A stretch of 64,000 bases of DNA from a virus. The stretch is from the IMG/VR virus record IMGVR_UViG_3300042261_000033, positions 1-64,000 of that record; one strand, 5' to 3'. The position numbers and the translations under genes are program-made. Below are positions 22,768-31,612 of this stretch, in pieces (position 1 is the first letter of the stretch; each line of letters begins with the position of its first letter). A model generated the notes under the pieces. It made no database searches, was not told the DNA's origin, and worked only from the letters and a program-made list of their open reading frames with translations.

Positions 22768-23871
22768 TCATTGGGGAAGTTCCGATACAAACGAAACAGT
22801 GGCTATAGCAGAAGGCGTCTGCGGACGAACCGGAACGGTTGCCGCAGGAATCGTTTCGATGAAGACAGTTGAGTCTGATGTGTGCCAAACGATCTCTATT
22901 ACATCTCCAGCTTGAATCTCAACAAACAGGTTAAGCGCTGCAATAAGCTGGCCATTATGCCCTGCGTGAGCGCCCGGAATAGAAAACTGACTGTTTGAAT
23001 CTGGTATGTCGACATCATTCTTTCGGAACCAAACATCGACCTCATGGTCTTTATTTAGGTCCGTATTGGTGAACTGCAGGCTAAATTGAATGTTATAAAT
23101 ACCAGAGTACTCAAACGTGATTAAGGATTTGAGCTGTCCGGTAATGGTTGTGCTTGCCGTGGTCTGTGACGGAGATACGGAGTACGTGCCTTGATATCCC
23201 CACGGACGGAATACGTAAGTGCCAGCGGCTTGTATGGTAAACGCCGCGCTAAGCGTCACTGTCGTGTTGCCGGTTCCTGAGTCATATACGGCTTCGGTCA
23301 CTCGGGTGTTGGCTGGGACGCCAGTGCCAGACACGAACTGCCTAGCTTCAATTAACCCTGCTCCGCCAGATACAACGAAGGTTGTTGCAGCGGGAGCGCC
23401 GCCAGAAACAAATGTCTGCGTTCCTGCGATTGGGGTGGCTGTAGAGCTAAGCTGCAAATAGACGTATGTACCAGCAGTAACGCTAGTGCCTGACAGAAGC
23501 ATCGACGGAAACAAGCGGCCAGATGTAACCGCAGTAATTGTCATTGTTGTACTTGCGGGACCGATAGACCCTGTGCCAACAAAGTCTCTGGATGTTATAG
23601 ATACACCATTAGAGATAGCGGTGTCGCTAAACCGCACAGCATAGGGGATTGAGGTAGAGCCGTCGTATTGGTCTGATGTATCGTAGAAAGACCCACTCGG
23701 AAAGCTTATAAACCGCCCTCCGCTATTCTCCATAAGAGTCTGTGTGAAGTTATCCAGCTCTCTAAAGTATAGACGCAGGACGTTTAGCACCTGATCTTGA
23801 TATCGTTGGTCATAGTCAACCGGCCCAATAGGCAGGTTGGGTGCGGCCGAAGGGCGTAGAGTCTTTGACAT
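22768..23871 (-). CDS. Tail or fibre protein with C1q-like C-terminal domain
   Basis: The 367-residue protein begins with a short adaptor-like region (VDYDQRYQDQVLNVLRLYFR) which in relatives attaches to the tail. A Thr/Ser/Gly-rich strand region follows, and residues about 240-350 form a jelly roll of the C1q/TNF type: FEYSGIYNIQFSLQFTN, then KDHEVDVWFRKNDVDIP, and QAGDVIEIVWHTSD. Such domains trimerise and can bind receptors. The start overlaps the upstream stop as TAATG, directly after the stabilisation protein, so it may be part of the tail tip. Confidence 0.7.
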   Translation of the reverse strand: MSKTLRPSAAPNLPIGPVDYDQRYQDQVLNVLRLYFRELDNFTQTLMENSGGRFISFPSGSFYDTSDQYDGSTSIPYAVRFSDTAISNGVSITSRDFVGTGSIGPASTTMTITAVTSGRLFPSMLLSGTSVTAGTYVYLQLSSTATPIAGTQTFVSGGAPAATTFVVSGGAGLIEARQFVSGTGVPANTRVTEAVYDSGTGNTTVTLSAAFTIQAAGTYVFRPWGYQGTYSVSPSQTTASTTITGQLKSLITFEYSGIYNIQFSLQFTNTDLNKDHEVDVWFRKNDVDIPDSNSQFSIPGAHAGHNGQLIAALNLFVEIQAGDVIEIVWHTSDSTVFIETIPAATVPVRPQTPSAIATVSFVSELPQ

Positions 23872-26105
23872 TAGCGACGACCGTCATTTCGGATGTCAAT
23901 GCGAGGTGTGCCAAGCTGCCATGACACTCCCAAGCTATCTGACTCAATACGGAACGCAAGCTGGCGCCCACGCAGGCGCGTATAGACCTGACCATCAAAC
24001 TGCTGAATATTGTATACACCAGCGCGACTGTAGTTGTCTTGGCTCTGCACTTCTGGATTATCAGAAGAGCCATAGGGTGTACCAGAGTTCTGGCGAGGCT
24101 TAATTGTCATCGTGACGTACGGCTGATTGACGTTTGATCCATTGAAGTTAACATCAGGAAGGATGCGCCACACGAAACCAAAGTTATGGCCATCGCCAAT
24201 ATCAAAGTCAGACGACTGCACATAAGCATTGATAGCAACAGGAGTAAGCCCAGAGACATCATCCACAGCAGATTCGTGATATAGGATGCGATTTTCATAG
24301 TTCGCTGCCATAGGATAAGGACGAATGCCGGAGTCCAGCCAAGCGGTGCGTGCCATTGAGCCGTAGTACCAGACTCGGTCTAGGTAGTTGTAGATGACGT
24401 ATTTGTCTACGGTGTTGTCCGTGCTTTCCGCACTAACATAGAACCACCAGACTTCGTTGTAACCTTCGTTCGATCCGGCAAAAATCTGATATGCCTGATC
24501 CTTGTTGATATTGTTGAAGATGTACTGACGCAAAGAGCATGGCAGCGTTTCCACGCGACCAGAGTACATGTAGAACTTATCTGCGCCCATCCAATAGGTC
24601 ACGTTGTTAATTGTGACCGCTGCGTTCGGCGAGATGATGGAGATGTTGTCCATCAGAATGTTGAAGCCCCATACGTACGGAGGTCCAAGATACTGCATGG
24701 AATATAAGCACGCATCAGTCCAGACTAGGATTTCTTGGCGGGTATTCTTGTATGTAACGATGAACGATCCATTGGACAGGCGGAACTCGCCGGACTGATT
24801 TGTTACTTCAGGCACCCATTCATACGGGTTTTCTTGATCAGACCAACGCACCAGCATCGGATCAAATTCAGTTGCTGAATCCGTTGGGTCGTATGGGTTT
24901 GCCCCCATAGCGATCAGGAAACGCTGGATAGATGAAGCCGAAATAGCGTTCGTAGTGTGGGGAACAAACGCCCCAGAGAAGCCTTCAGCTGTAGACAAAG
25001 CGCTTAATGACTGCGCACGAACAGCAACGCCAGTGGAGTCTTTCCAGTAATAAATCGCGCCACCGCGAGGAGCAATTACAAGGTCTTGGCCATAGTTGTC
25101 ATTTGACCACAGACGAAGTTGTTGGCCGATGCCGCCACCAGTGAACGCAGTACCCCAGCCTCTTGTACCAGAGCCAATGGTAACGGTTACAGCAGATCCG
25201 CCGCCGGTAGTTGTAGATGTGGCAACAGAACCGGAAGGCAGCGTGATGTCGTACGTATTTGCGGTGATATTCGATATGGTGTACGTGGAGTTCAGCATAG
25301 AAGCTGCTACACCACCAACTGCAGTTGCACCAGAGAATACAACATAAGTTCCAGATGAAAGACCATGAGCCGTCTGAGTGACTGTCACAACACCTGAAGT
25401 TGCTGTAGTGGCAAATGGGTTTGCGCCTAAAGCAGCAACCGCAGGAGCAGCTACACCACCCCAAGGACCTGCACCCCAGCCCGTACCGACAACAAACACA
25501 TCCAAGCCAATAGGGACTTGGTAATAGGCAGTAATGGCACCGCCGCCATGCCCCGTATCTGATGCGTTTGCAAGAACAGGAAGCCCCGTTGTAGAGCTTT
25601 TTGCCGCTATGGTGTATGAGGTGGTCAGTGAATCAACCGACAGGATTTCATATTCTTGGTTAAGAACAGCAGCGGTTATGTTGCCACCTAAAGACACGGC
25701 GCCCGTGAATGTAACCCAGTCGCCAACATTCGGCGTATAGCCTGCATCAACAACGGTTAGCGTTGCCGATCCTGTTGTAGCAGTAAATGGGCCAGACGGA
25801 GCGCCAAGCGTTGTCGACGTATGGTAGATCGGCGTTACGTCGTTGTATTCGCCGCCACGCTCAATGTAATACTTTTCGTTCGTGCCTACGCCAAGATAGT
25901 TCGTGCCATCTAGATCAATCCAGTTCCACATGGAACGAGCTGTGCCTATGTATTGATTGTTTGATAGCCGGGTCCAGCCGCCAATCTTTTCTGGAAAGCC
26001 AGAACGAAAACGGATTTTGTCGCCGTCATACCAACCGCCCTCATTGGCGTAATCGGTACCTTCACGGTTTAATCCGGGGCGAAACTGGAGTTTTTGTAAC
26101 GGCAT
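23871..26105 (-). CDS. Packaged-DNA stabilisation / tail hub protein
   Basis: The 744-residue protein starts MPLQKLQFRPGLNREGTDYA, with GWYDGDKIRFRSGFPEKIGG, the N-terminal signature of a beta-propeller-like family related to the P22 gp10 stabilisation protein. That protein closes the connector after packaging and holds the tail tip. The chain contains an Ig-like Thr/Ser-rich insertion (about residues 95-330) and a conserved aromatic second half (MWNWIDLDGTNYLGVG, YWMGADKFYMYSG). The gene follows the endolysin by three bases. Family call is by pattern; the length is greater than that of P22 gp10 because of the insertion. Confidence 0.75.
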   Translation of the reverse strand: MPLQKLQFRPGLNREGTDYANEGGWYDGDKIRFRSGFPEKIGGWTRLSNNQYIGTARSMWNWIDLDGTNYLGVGTNEKYYIERGGEYNDVTPIYHTSTTLGAPSGPFTATTGSATLTVVDAGYTPNVGDWVTFTGAVSLGGNITAAVLNQEYEILSVDSLTTSYTIAAKSSTTGLPVLANASDTGHGGGAITAYYQVPIGLDVFVVGTGWGAGPWGGVAAPAVAALGANPFATTATSGVVTVTQTAHGLSSGTYVVFSGATAVGGVAASMLNSTYTISNITANTYDITLPSGSVATSTTTGGGSAVTVTIGSGTRGWGTAFTGGGIGQQLRLWSNDNYGQDLVIAPRGGAIYYWKDSTGVAVRAQSLSALSTAEGFSGAFVPHTTNAISASSIQRFLIAMGANPYDPTDSATEFDPMLVRWSDQENPYEWVPEVTNQSGEFRLSNGSFIVTYKNTRQEILVWTDACLYSMQYLGPPYVWGFNILMDNISIISPNAAVTINNVTYWMGADKFYMYSGRVETLPCSLRQYIFNNINKDQAYQIFAGSNEGYNEVWWFYVSAESTDNTVDKYVIYNYLDRVWYYGSMARTAWLDSGIRPYPMAANYENRILYHESAVDDVSGLTPVAINAYVQSSDFDIGDGHNFGFVWRILPDVNFNGSNVNQPYVTMTIKPRQNSGTPYGSSDNPEVQSQDNYSRAGVYNIQQFDGQVYTRLRGRQLAFRIESDSLGVSWQLGTPRIDIRNDGRR

Positions 26106-26108
26106 AAT

Positions 26109-26618
26109 TTACACCATAGATAGGGCTGCTTCTTTGACCTCATTACCACGACGAGTCCAACCCTTACCAAACGTAGCGAACGTCGTCAGTCCTTGCCAGA
26201 ATTGTAGCCGTTTATCTGCATATTTGTTAATTAGTTCTGTTGAGTCAATAGCTTTTACTGCCGCCAAAGTAACAGGACCAATGCCACCATCAGGCTTAAC
26301 ACCAGCAATTTCTTGAAGAAACTTTGCCGCTCTGCCGGGGCCAGAATTGACTGCACAATCAAATACGCAGTAATCAACGCCGCTAGGTAAATCATCTCCA
26401 CGTATGGCATCCCAGAATTTCCTCTTGTATAGCGGAGCAACCTTTTCAGGGGTCAGCTCACGCATTTCCTTTTCCGAAGGCTTGTGACCAACCCAGTCTT
26501 CCCAAGTACGCGCAGTTACGCCAAGGTTAGTCATGCCGCCCGGGTCTTGGCTGTGATTTACGAAGCCACCTTCGGACTTAAGAACATGTTGCAGCGCAAG
26601 GCGAAAGTTGCTTTCCAT
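26109..26618 (-). CDS. Endolysin, GH108 N-acetylmuramidase
   Basis: The 169-residue protein begins with the GH108 signature: VLKSEGGFVNHSQDPGGMTN, where E16 in the EGG triplet is the catalytic acid, then LGVTARTWE. The C-terminal half has a peptidoglycan-binding-like block with DGGIGPVTLAAVK. GH108 enzymes hydrolyse the MurNAc-GlcNAc bond. No signal peptide is seen, so export depends on a holin. The start overlaps the holin stop by one base (TAATG), forming a lysis cassette with the two membrane proteins upstream. Confidence 0.9.
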   Translation of the reverse strand: MESNFRLALQHVLKSEGGFVNHSQDPGGMTNLGVTARTWEDWVGHKPSEKEMRELTPEKVAPLYKRKFWDAIRGDDLPSGVDYCVFDCAVNSGPGRAAKFLQEIAGVKPDGGIGPVTLAAVKAIDSTELINKYADKRLQFWQGLTTFATFGKGWTRRGNEVKEAALSMV

Positions 26619-27037
26619 TATTCATCTGCCTTAGTTTTGGAGTTGTTCTTCATTTCCATAATCTTCTCAAGGCTGCGGCCACCGAAATAGGCCGTCATCA
26701 CCAGCATGCCCCACTGACCAAGAAGCTCTACGTAAGCAGACTTTGTTTCATAGTCGAACATCGACATAAAGGCAAAGAACGAATAGGCGCACAGGATGAA
26801 GATCAGCGTCATTGGACGGATGTTCTTAGCCAGCCAGCTATCTGTGCCGGCATCTGCCTGCCAGCGCTTGCTGATCTCTTGAGCTTCTACGTTGTCAGCC
26901 TGCAGATTGGCGATCAGCATATCCTTCTTGTTGTTCTCCAGCTCCTGCGCCATCTTGGCCTTTAACTCTGGATCAGGAATGAACTTGTCGATAATCTTTA
27001 AACCCGCTGCGATTGCATCATCAATACCGAATGCCAT
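26618..27037 (-). CDS. Holin, three-transmembrane family
   Basis: The 139-residue protein has an N-terminal amphipathic region with KIIDKFIPDPELKAKMAQEL, a conserved WLAKNIRPMTLIFILCAYSF membrane segment, and a second hydrophobic segment LGQWGMLVMTAYFGGRSLEK. This is the pattern of phage 3TM holins, where the RP motif precedes the second helix. Such holins make the membrane lesion that lets the endolysin out. AAAGG precedes the ATG. It is coupled to the endolysin gene. Confidence 0.85.
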   Translation of the reverse strand: MAFGIDDAIAAGLKIIDKFIPDPELKAKMAQELENNKKDMLIANLQADNVEAQEISKRWQADAGTDSWLAKNIRPMTLIFILCAYSFFAFMSMFDYETKSAYVELLGQWGMLVMTAYFGGRSLEKIMEMKNNSKTKADE

Positions 27038-27039
27038 GA

Positions 27040-27390
27040 TTAACCTTTCATTGTGGTTACGTCGTCGCCCTTGGTCACGGTGACGCGACCATCCTCTACG
27101 TCTACACGCATAGGAACTTCGCCTCTGTCCAGACGCTCGATCAGATCGTGCATTATCTTGAACTCAGGCTTCTCTTCCTTGGCATTAGCTCCTGCAACGC
27201 CGTTCATCATTGATATCAGAGCGGTCAATGATGCGCCCAATAGACCCATGACAGCGGCCATCTTCTCTGTGTCTAGGAACAAAGAAGCGCCAACGCCCAT
27301 GGCAACAATGACCGTGATGTATGCCAGTCCCTGTTTGCCGATTGTCTTACCGGCAACTTCCTTGGCTGTTTCTACGGGTGGGTTTTCCAT
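27040..27390 (-). CDS. Second lysis-region membrane protein
   Basis: The 116-residue product starts MENPPVETAKEVAGKTIG and has two hydrophobic segments at about residues 22-40 and 43-66 (LAYITVIVAMGVGASLFL and MAAVMGLLGASLTALISMM), then a charged C-terminus. Two hairpin membrane helices beside a 3TM holin suggest a holin or antiholin. The start is chosen by AAGGAT seven bases upstream; a longer frame to 27489 lacks this signal and is inside the upstream gene. Confidence 0.7.
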   Translation of the reverse strand: MENPPVETAKEVAGKTIGKQGLAYITVIVAMGVGASLFLDTEKMAAVMGLLGASLTALISMMNGVAGANAKEEKPEFKIMHDLIERLDRGEVPMRVDVEDGRVTVTKGDDVTTMKG

Positions 27391-27950
27391 GTCGAGATCC
27401 TTGGAGAGAATGCGAATGTGGCTGTGTAACGATTGCGTGGATCGTTGATCAGCCCCTTGATGTTCCAGCCAAGGTTGCAGTAGATGCACTTACTGGCGCC
27501 TACGCGCTTAACCCAGACTAGCTGGAAGAGTCCGCCTGCGTGAACCAAGCAGTATCCCTCAACGCCGGGGCTATCATTGACTGCGGGATTGCCTGTGTAA
27601 GTCGCCACGACAGGAATAGCGGAGTCAAAACGTACCACTCCAAAGCCATAGCCGGGATTACGCCACAGCCAGCCAAGCTGGCCAACATAGGTGCATAGAC
27701 GGGCAGGAAGCTTGAATCGCCACTGCCAGTGTTCAGTTTGCCATCCATAGTCGCCATCCAGTGAGTTGTCGGGGGTTTGAAACCAGCTTAGCCACTTGGG
27801 CAGGCGTGGGCCAAGGCCGTAAGCGTTGCCATTATTAAGTGGACCTTCTTGCTCGGCTGCAAAGAATGGAAGCACAAAAGCCAGTGGGAAAGTCAGCACT
27901 GTGACGACAAGCATCACGGGAACCATTACGAGCCATTTGAGATAGATCAT
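27372..27950 (-). CDS. Membrane-anchored conserved phage protein
   Basis: The 192-residue protein begins MIYLKWLVMVPVMLVVTVLTF, an N-terminal membrane anchor, followed by a Trp-rich soluble part with PPNS-like loops (FQTPDNSLDGDYGWQTEHWQ) and a G-W-x-x-R-N-P-G-Y motif. Proteins of this shape, one TM helix with a tryptophan-rich domain, are frequent beside phage tail and lysis genes, with no known function. The start at 27950 lies three bases after the preceding stop; a GTG at 27959 is an alternative. Confidence 0.7.
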   Translation of the reverse strand: MIYLKWLVMVPVMLVVTVLTFPLAFVLPFFAAEQEGPLNNGNAYGLGPRLPKWLSWFQTPDNSLDGDYGWQTEHWQWRFKLPARLCTYVGQLGWLWRNPGYGFGVVRFDSAIPVVATYTGNPAVNDSPGVEGYCLVHAGGLFQLVWVKRVGASKCIYCNLGWNIKGLINDPRNRYTATFAFSPRISTWKTHP

Positions 27951-27952
27951 GA

Positions 27953-28681
27953 TTACCACTCAAAGACTACAACGCCACTTGCGCCCGTGCCGCCAGCACT
28001 GCCGCCGAAAGAAGCCGATGGGCCACCTGCACCGCCGCCACCGTAGTTGCCGCCATTTTGCTGGGATCCAGTAACAGTGCTATCGCCGCCCACGCCAGCA
28101 CCGCCCCAGTATGAGCTGCCACCAACGCCGCCTGAGCGCATTGCAGAGTCACTGGTGACTCCATTTAGACCTTGACCGCCGCCGCCTTTGATATTTAGAT
28201 CGCCGGAGGATCCGATGCCGCCCTCGCCACCAGCGGTACTCACACCATTAGATCCGCCCGTTGCAGATACGGTAGTGATCGTCTGTGTACCAGAGGCAAC
28301 AGACGACGCGTTTCCAGCAGCGCCAACAGTAACTGTTAGTGTATTGCCGGGTGTAAGACCGGATAACCATTTAATCGCCGTACCGCCTGCACCGCCGCCA
28401 GCGGTTCTCGTGCCGTTGCCGCCGCCACCAGTAACAATAATCTTTACCTTGGTGATGCCTGTTGGGATGGTAAATGTGCCGCTAGAAGTAAACACTTGAC
28501 CGCCGGGGCCTGCGTATGCGGACATAGTATTGGTAACGGTTACTGCGCCTACTGCGCCAGAAACAGAGATGCCTGTGCCAGCAACAATAGATGTAACCGT
28601 GTTGGACGAAGTGCGAGCAGTAGCTTGAGTGGTTGCGTCCGGGAAAGTTACACCAGAACTATTGATTGTCGTTGTTGCCAT
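27953..28681 (-). CDS. Glycine-rich tail adhesin
   Basis: The 242 residues start with a fibre-type segment (MATTTINSSGVTFPDATTQA) and switch near residue 60 to a strand segment FTSSGTFTIPTGITKVKIIV followed by a long glycine-rich region (repeats such as GGGGNG and GGAGVGG). The pattern matches distal receptor-binding tips in which polyglycine-II helices form a bundle with exposed loops. It ends GASGVVVFEW. It shares the GTFTxP and GVVIIxW logic with two paralogues at 32273 and 34609. Host-range function is inferred. Confidence 0.7.
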   Translation of the reverse strand: MATTTINSSGVTFPDATTQATARTSSNTVTSIVAGTGISVSGAVGAVTVTNTMSAYAGPGGQVFTSSGTFTIPTGITKVKIIVTGGGGNGTRTAGGGAGGTAIKWLSGLTPGNTLTVTVGAAGNASSVASGTQTITTVSATGGSNGVSTAGGEGGIGSSGDLNIKGGGGQGLNGVTSDSAMRSGGVGGSSYWGGAGVGGDSTVTGSQQNGGNYGGGGAGGPSASFGGSAGGTGASGVVVFEW

Positions 28682-28693
28682 TGCTGTCTCCTA

Positions 28694-29317
28694 TTAAGAA
28701 CCTGCCGTTACAACGGCGGCCGTCACTGTTCCGGTAGCGGTTATATTGGCGCTTGTAGAAATATTGCCTGTAGCGGCTAATGTACCGGTTGTGGACAAGC
28801 TTCCGTTTGAGGCAATAGTCATGATCGTAGCGCCGTTGTACTGAAACAACAGATTAGAACCTGACTGAGAAACGGTGAAGTTTGTTGTCTTAAGAGAGGT
28901 GGACGAGCCGCTGACGTAAGTAACGCCATTGTAGAAATTCGCACCGTCGCAGTAGACAAGCATCGTAAAGCCGTTTGGAACCGTTACTGCTGTACCTGTG
29001 GCTCCGCCGATAGTGATGTCATAGCCGCCGGTTGTGTTGTTTACCACTGTGTAGAGCTTGTTCACAAGAGGCGCGATAACCTGTCGTGCAGCGCTGTTTG
29101 TACCTGTAACCACCAGAACTGCGTTTCTGGACTCGTCTGACACGCCGTTGAGGCTAGTCATCGTGTAGTTGGAGTCGGTCATTACAATCGACTGAACACC
29201 TGTGATCGCCTGTTCTAGCAGGGTGCCAAGGTTCTTATTGGTAGTCTGGCCCCAAGTGCCTGACTGCTGGCCATCGCCAATCAGCTCAAGCTTTAGAGCA
29301 GTGGAGAACGTAGTCAT
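28694..29317 (-). CDS. Tail fibre protein, beta-rich
   Basis: The N-terminus FSTALKLELIGDGQQSGTWG with TTNKNLGTLLEQAI is a motif I recognise from marine and freshwater phage fibres. The rest is Thr/Ser/Gly-rich strands ending in a repetitive ATGNISTSANITATGTVTAA tail, probably a triple beta-helix stalk. It lies in a row of separate fibre genes rather than one long gene, so it may be an exchangeable module. The stop lies a few bases before the next adhesin gene. Confidence 0.7.
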   Translation of the reverse strand: MTTFSTALKLELIGDGQQSGTWGQTTNKNLGTLLEQAITGVQSIVMTDSNYTMTSLNGVSDESRNAVLVVTGTNSAARQVIAPLVNKLYTVVNNTTGGYDITIGGATGTAVTVPNGFTMLVYCDGANFYNGVTYVSGSSTSLKTTNFTVSQSGSNLLFQYNGATIMTIASNGSLSTTGTLAATGNISTSANITATGTVTAAVVTAGS

Positions 29318-30231
29318 TATGATCCTCTACAAGTTTGTGTGTTATCAATAGGGGTCCAGCTTGTACTTGAGCCGTCGTCTATTTGAACCCAAGCGGCACT
29401 ATTAGTGTTGTCAATCATAACCCAAGCGGCGGCTTGTGTATCGTCTATGGATGTCCAACCCAGCGTACACAGGGCGGCAATCAACTCCACATCTTCTGAA
29501 ATAACGGCCACATAAGCTGCACGGACGGTGGCTGAAGCTTCTGCGGTAAGGTTTTCCTGTATGGACAGGTAGTAACCCTGCGATGCCGTGTTGGTGTCAG
29601 CGACAGTAATCGACTCTACGATGCTATCGACATAGACCGATATGATGGTGGCAAAGTCTTCTGCGGTGATATCTTCTGCTTTGCTTGCAGAGAAGTTAGC
29701 AACGATGCTGCGGCCATCTTCAACTGTGATGTTTTCGCTATCAACCAGCGGGAAGTGGGCTGTAATGGCCAGCACATCCTCAACGGTGATGTTTTCCGTA
29801 TCAGTTACGTGGAAGTTGCTCTGAGTGCTGGTGGCGTCAGCTACAGCTATATCCTCAACGATACCGAAGAAGAACACATGCACAGGGCTGTTAACGTCGC
29901 CAACCGTGATGTTCTCCGTGATCGACTGCAGGAAAGCCCATGTCTGGCTGTTGGTGTCAGCCAAGTCCACATTCTCTGTCAAGTACGCACTGAACGCAGC
30001 CGCAACAGACCGCAGGTCGTCAACAACAATATCTTCGGTCACAGAACCGGCAAAGCCAGCAATGATGCTGCGGACGTCATCAACCGTGACGCCCTCTGTA
30101 ATGCTCAATGGAAAGCTACCAGATGCCGACTCAACAGACAGAAGTGCGATGTCTTCTATGATGCTCAGCGCATAAGAAGCCCCGCCGAGAGAGGCGTACG
30201 GGCTTTGGCAGAAGGTAGCGTAGCCGAACAT
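29317..30231 (-). CDS. Fibre protein of 20-residue and 11-residue repeats
   Basis: After 22 N-terminal residues the chain is a near-perfect array: eleven consecutive 20-residue units (residues 23-242), each of the form S-I-T-E-N-I-T-V-x-D with F near position 18, then a degenerate twelfth. Residues 258-301 form four 11-residue units of the type W-x-x-I-D-[DN]-x-x-x. The exact periodicity suggests a beta-solenoid or elongated stalk with a different tip. I do not recognise the family. It overlaps neighbours by one base at both ends, so it belongs to the fibre operon. Confidence 0.75.
   Translation of the reverse strand: MFGYATFCQSPYASLGGASYALSIIEDIALLSVESASGSFPLSITEGVTVDDVRSIIAGFAGSVTEDIVVDDLRSVAAAFSAYLTENVDLADTNSQTWAFLQSITENITVGDVNSPVHVFFFGIVEDIAVADATSTQSNFHVTDTENITVEDVLAITAHFPLVDSENITVEDGRSIVANFSASKAEDITAEDFATIISVYVDSIVESITVADTNTASQGYYLSIQENLTAEASATVRAAYVAVISEDVELIAALCTLGWTSIDDTQAAAWVMIDNTNSAAWVQIDDGSSTSWTPIDNTQTCRGS
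29329..29460 (-). repeat. Four in-frame 33-bp repeats (11 aa each)
   Basis: The units read WTSIDDTQAA, AWVMIDNTNSA, AWVQIDDGSST and SWTPIDNTQTC. Trp and Ile-Asp are invariant. This second repeat type follows the 20-residue array and makes the C-terminus of the same protein. Confidence 0.75.
29506..30165 (-). repeat. Eleven in-frame 60-bp repeats (20 aa each)
   Basis: Protein units of exactly 20 residues fill these 660 bases without a gap. Identity at protein level is in the Ser/Glu/Asn/Ile/Val/Asp positions, while the DNA differs between units, so the array is old or selected at protein level and not a recent expansion. Confidence 0.75.
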
Positions 30232-30644
30232 TACTGGCAGTTCAGGGCGCGAAGCTCAGCGGTTGTGGTGCATGTATCAGCCAGATTGGTGATGTCACGC
30301 AGACGGTTCTTCTCGGCCACGATGCCAGCAGTGTCTGCGCCATCTTCCAGCGCCCGTTGGAAAGCTACGTCCTGAGCTGCCAGCAACGGAGCGCGTTCAG
30401 CACGAAGGCGGTTTTTGGTGATCTCTTTGGCTTTATCTAGGTTAACAGTAACCGACTTGGCATCCATTTCCCAAGCGTCAAAGAAGTCATTGTCTGCCTC
30501 TGGAAGGTCTGCGCCGTCAACAATGCGGGCGTCGCGGCCAGTCGGCACATCTTTGCCCAGAACGGCTTCAATAGGAAGTTCACCAGTTGGAATACAAACA
30601 GCAACGCCACCGTTGTCATTCTTGAAAATAATTACTTTAGACAT
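30231..30644 (-). CDS. Tail fibre assembly-like protein
   Basis: The 137 residues begin MSKVIIFKNDNGGVAVCIPT and include SVTVNLDKAKEITKNRLRAE and RAPLLAAQDVAFQRALEDGA, an arrangement found in many phage proteins encoded beside fibre genes, where a C-terminal helical part resembles fibre-assembly chaperones. It is thought to help fold or attach fibres but the role here is inferred. Its stop overlaps the start of the repeat protein by one base. Confidence 0.65.
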   Translation of the reverse strand: MSKVIIFKNDNGGVAVCIPTGELPIEAVLGKDVPTGRDARIVDGADLPEADNDFFDAWEMDAKSVTVNLDKAKEITKNRLRAERAPLLAAQDVAFQRALEDGADTAGIVAEKNRLRDITNLADTCTTTAELRALNCQ

Positions 30645-30658
30645 TTATAACTCCTAAA

Positions 30659-31192
30659 TTACTCGTAAAGAATGTTGATTGAACCAGCGTCAAACGTGTC
30701 CGTTCCGTTTGATGTAATTCTTACAATAGAAAGCGCTCCTGAAATAGATTTAGAGCCACCAACAATCAATGATCTTGCCGCATCTGACTGACCAAGAACT
30801 CCAGATGCAGTCCATAGGTTTGTCGTGGAGTTAAGCAATGTTAATGTAATTGCTCCGTGAACTACCGTTGACGCGGAGTTGTTTATGTTTAGCGGAAAAC
30901 CCGTTGTTCCGTTGACAGAAGAAACACCAGTAGCAAATGCTGCGCCGCCGCTTAAATAACCAGTGTTTTCAATACCGCTAGAGGGGCCAATTTGTATATA
31001 CCAAGGATAAGCAACTCCATTTGTGCTTACCCCGCTAAACATCACTGTAACGCGCTTTACCCACGAAGGAATACTGGTGAAATCAATGCTTGTGCCTGAT
31101 GTAGAAGCAACAGCAGTACCAGCCTGAATACCGTTATAAACGGCACCGCTATTCGTGGTTACACCAGCCGAGCCGTTAATTGTGACTGACAT
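30659..31192 (-). CDS. Receptor-binding domain protein
   Basis: Residues 25-60 contain TAVASTSGTSIDFTSIPSWV followed by KRVTVMFSGVSTNG, a beta-sandwich motif recurrent in phage fibres of aquatic Proteobacteria phages. The rest is beta-rich with no helix. It probably forms one interchangeable distal domain. Ribosome site AAGGAAT is present. Function as an adhesin is inferred from context and pattern. Confidence 0.7.
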   Translation of the reverse strand: MSVTINGSAGVTTNSGAVYNGIQAGTAVASTSGTSIDFTSIPSWVKRVTVMFSGVSTNGVAYPWYIQIGPSSGIENTGYLSGGAAFATGVSSVNGTTGFPLNINNSASTVVHGAITLTLLNSTTNLWTASGVLGQSDAARSLIVGGSKSISGALSIVRITSNGTDTFDAGSINILYE

Positions 31193-31207
31193 GATTATTC
31201 CTTTCGA

Positions 31208-31603
31208 TTAGCGGAAGATGGCTGCGCAATAATAAGTTTCATCAGACAGGCCTGATGTATATGCCGATGTGACTCTAAGCGTCGTAGTTGTAGGGGCTGT
31301 ATTTCCGCTAAATGTGCCGACAATGTTTGCAAACTTACCGTAAACAGAGCCTGACGTATACGCAGATGTGGTTACAACAGCGGCATAGTTTGCATCAGAC
31401 ATTGCGTTCGTAAAATTCAATGTGTAATCCCCAGTTCCGTTTTTTGTAACAGAACCTACGTTATACGACGCTCGAATGGTAGATGGAGACACCGTTGTCC
31501 CATTGAAATTAACCCATGCCTTTGCGCTGCCCTGAATACAGTTCGTGCTGGAAGTGCTGTTAGACCCGTCGGACAAAGTAGCGATTGTTAGTGTGCCTGC
31601 CAT
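31208..31603 (-). CDS. Small fibre domain protein, paralogue 1
   Basis: The 131 residues share with the next gene the N-terminus MAGTLTI and the block KAWVNFNGTTVSPSTIRASY then NVGSVTKNGTGDYTLNFTNAM. This KAW domain is common in fibre proteins, usually at the C-terminus of a longer chain; here it is free-standing. It probably binds a receptor or caps a trimer. The stop is followed by a short gap, and the gene is part of the fibre operon. Confidence 0.7.
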   Translation of the reverse strand: MAGTLTIATLSDGSNSTSSTNCIQGSAKAWVNFNGTTVSPSTIRASYNVGSVTKNGTGDYTLNFTNAMSDANYAAVVTTSAYTSGSVYGKFANIVGTFSGNTAPTTTTLRVTSAYTSGLSDETYYCAAIFR

Positions 31604-31612
31604 GATTTGTCC

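Noticed and set aside
29506-30165. Evenly spaced 60-bp repeats considered as a CRISPR or satellite array
   Set aside because: Spacing is in-frame, conservation is at amino-acid level and no identical repeat with unique spacers occurs.
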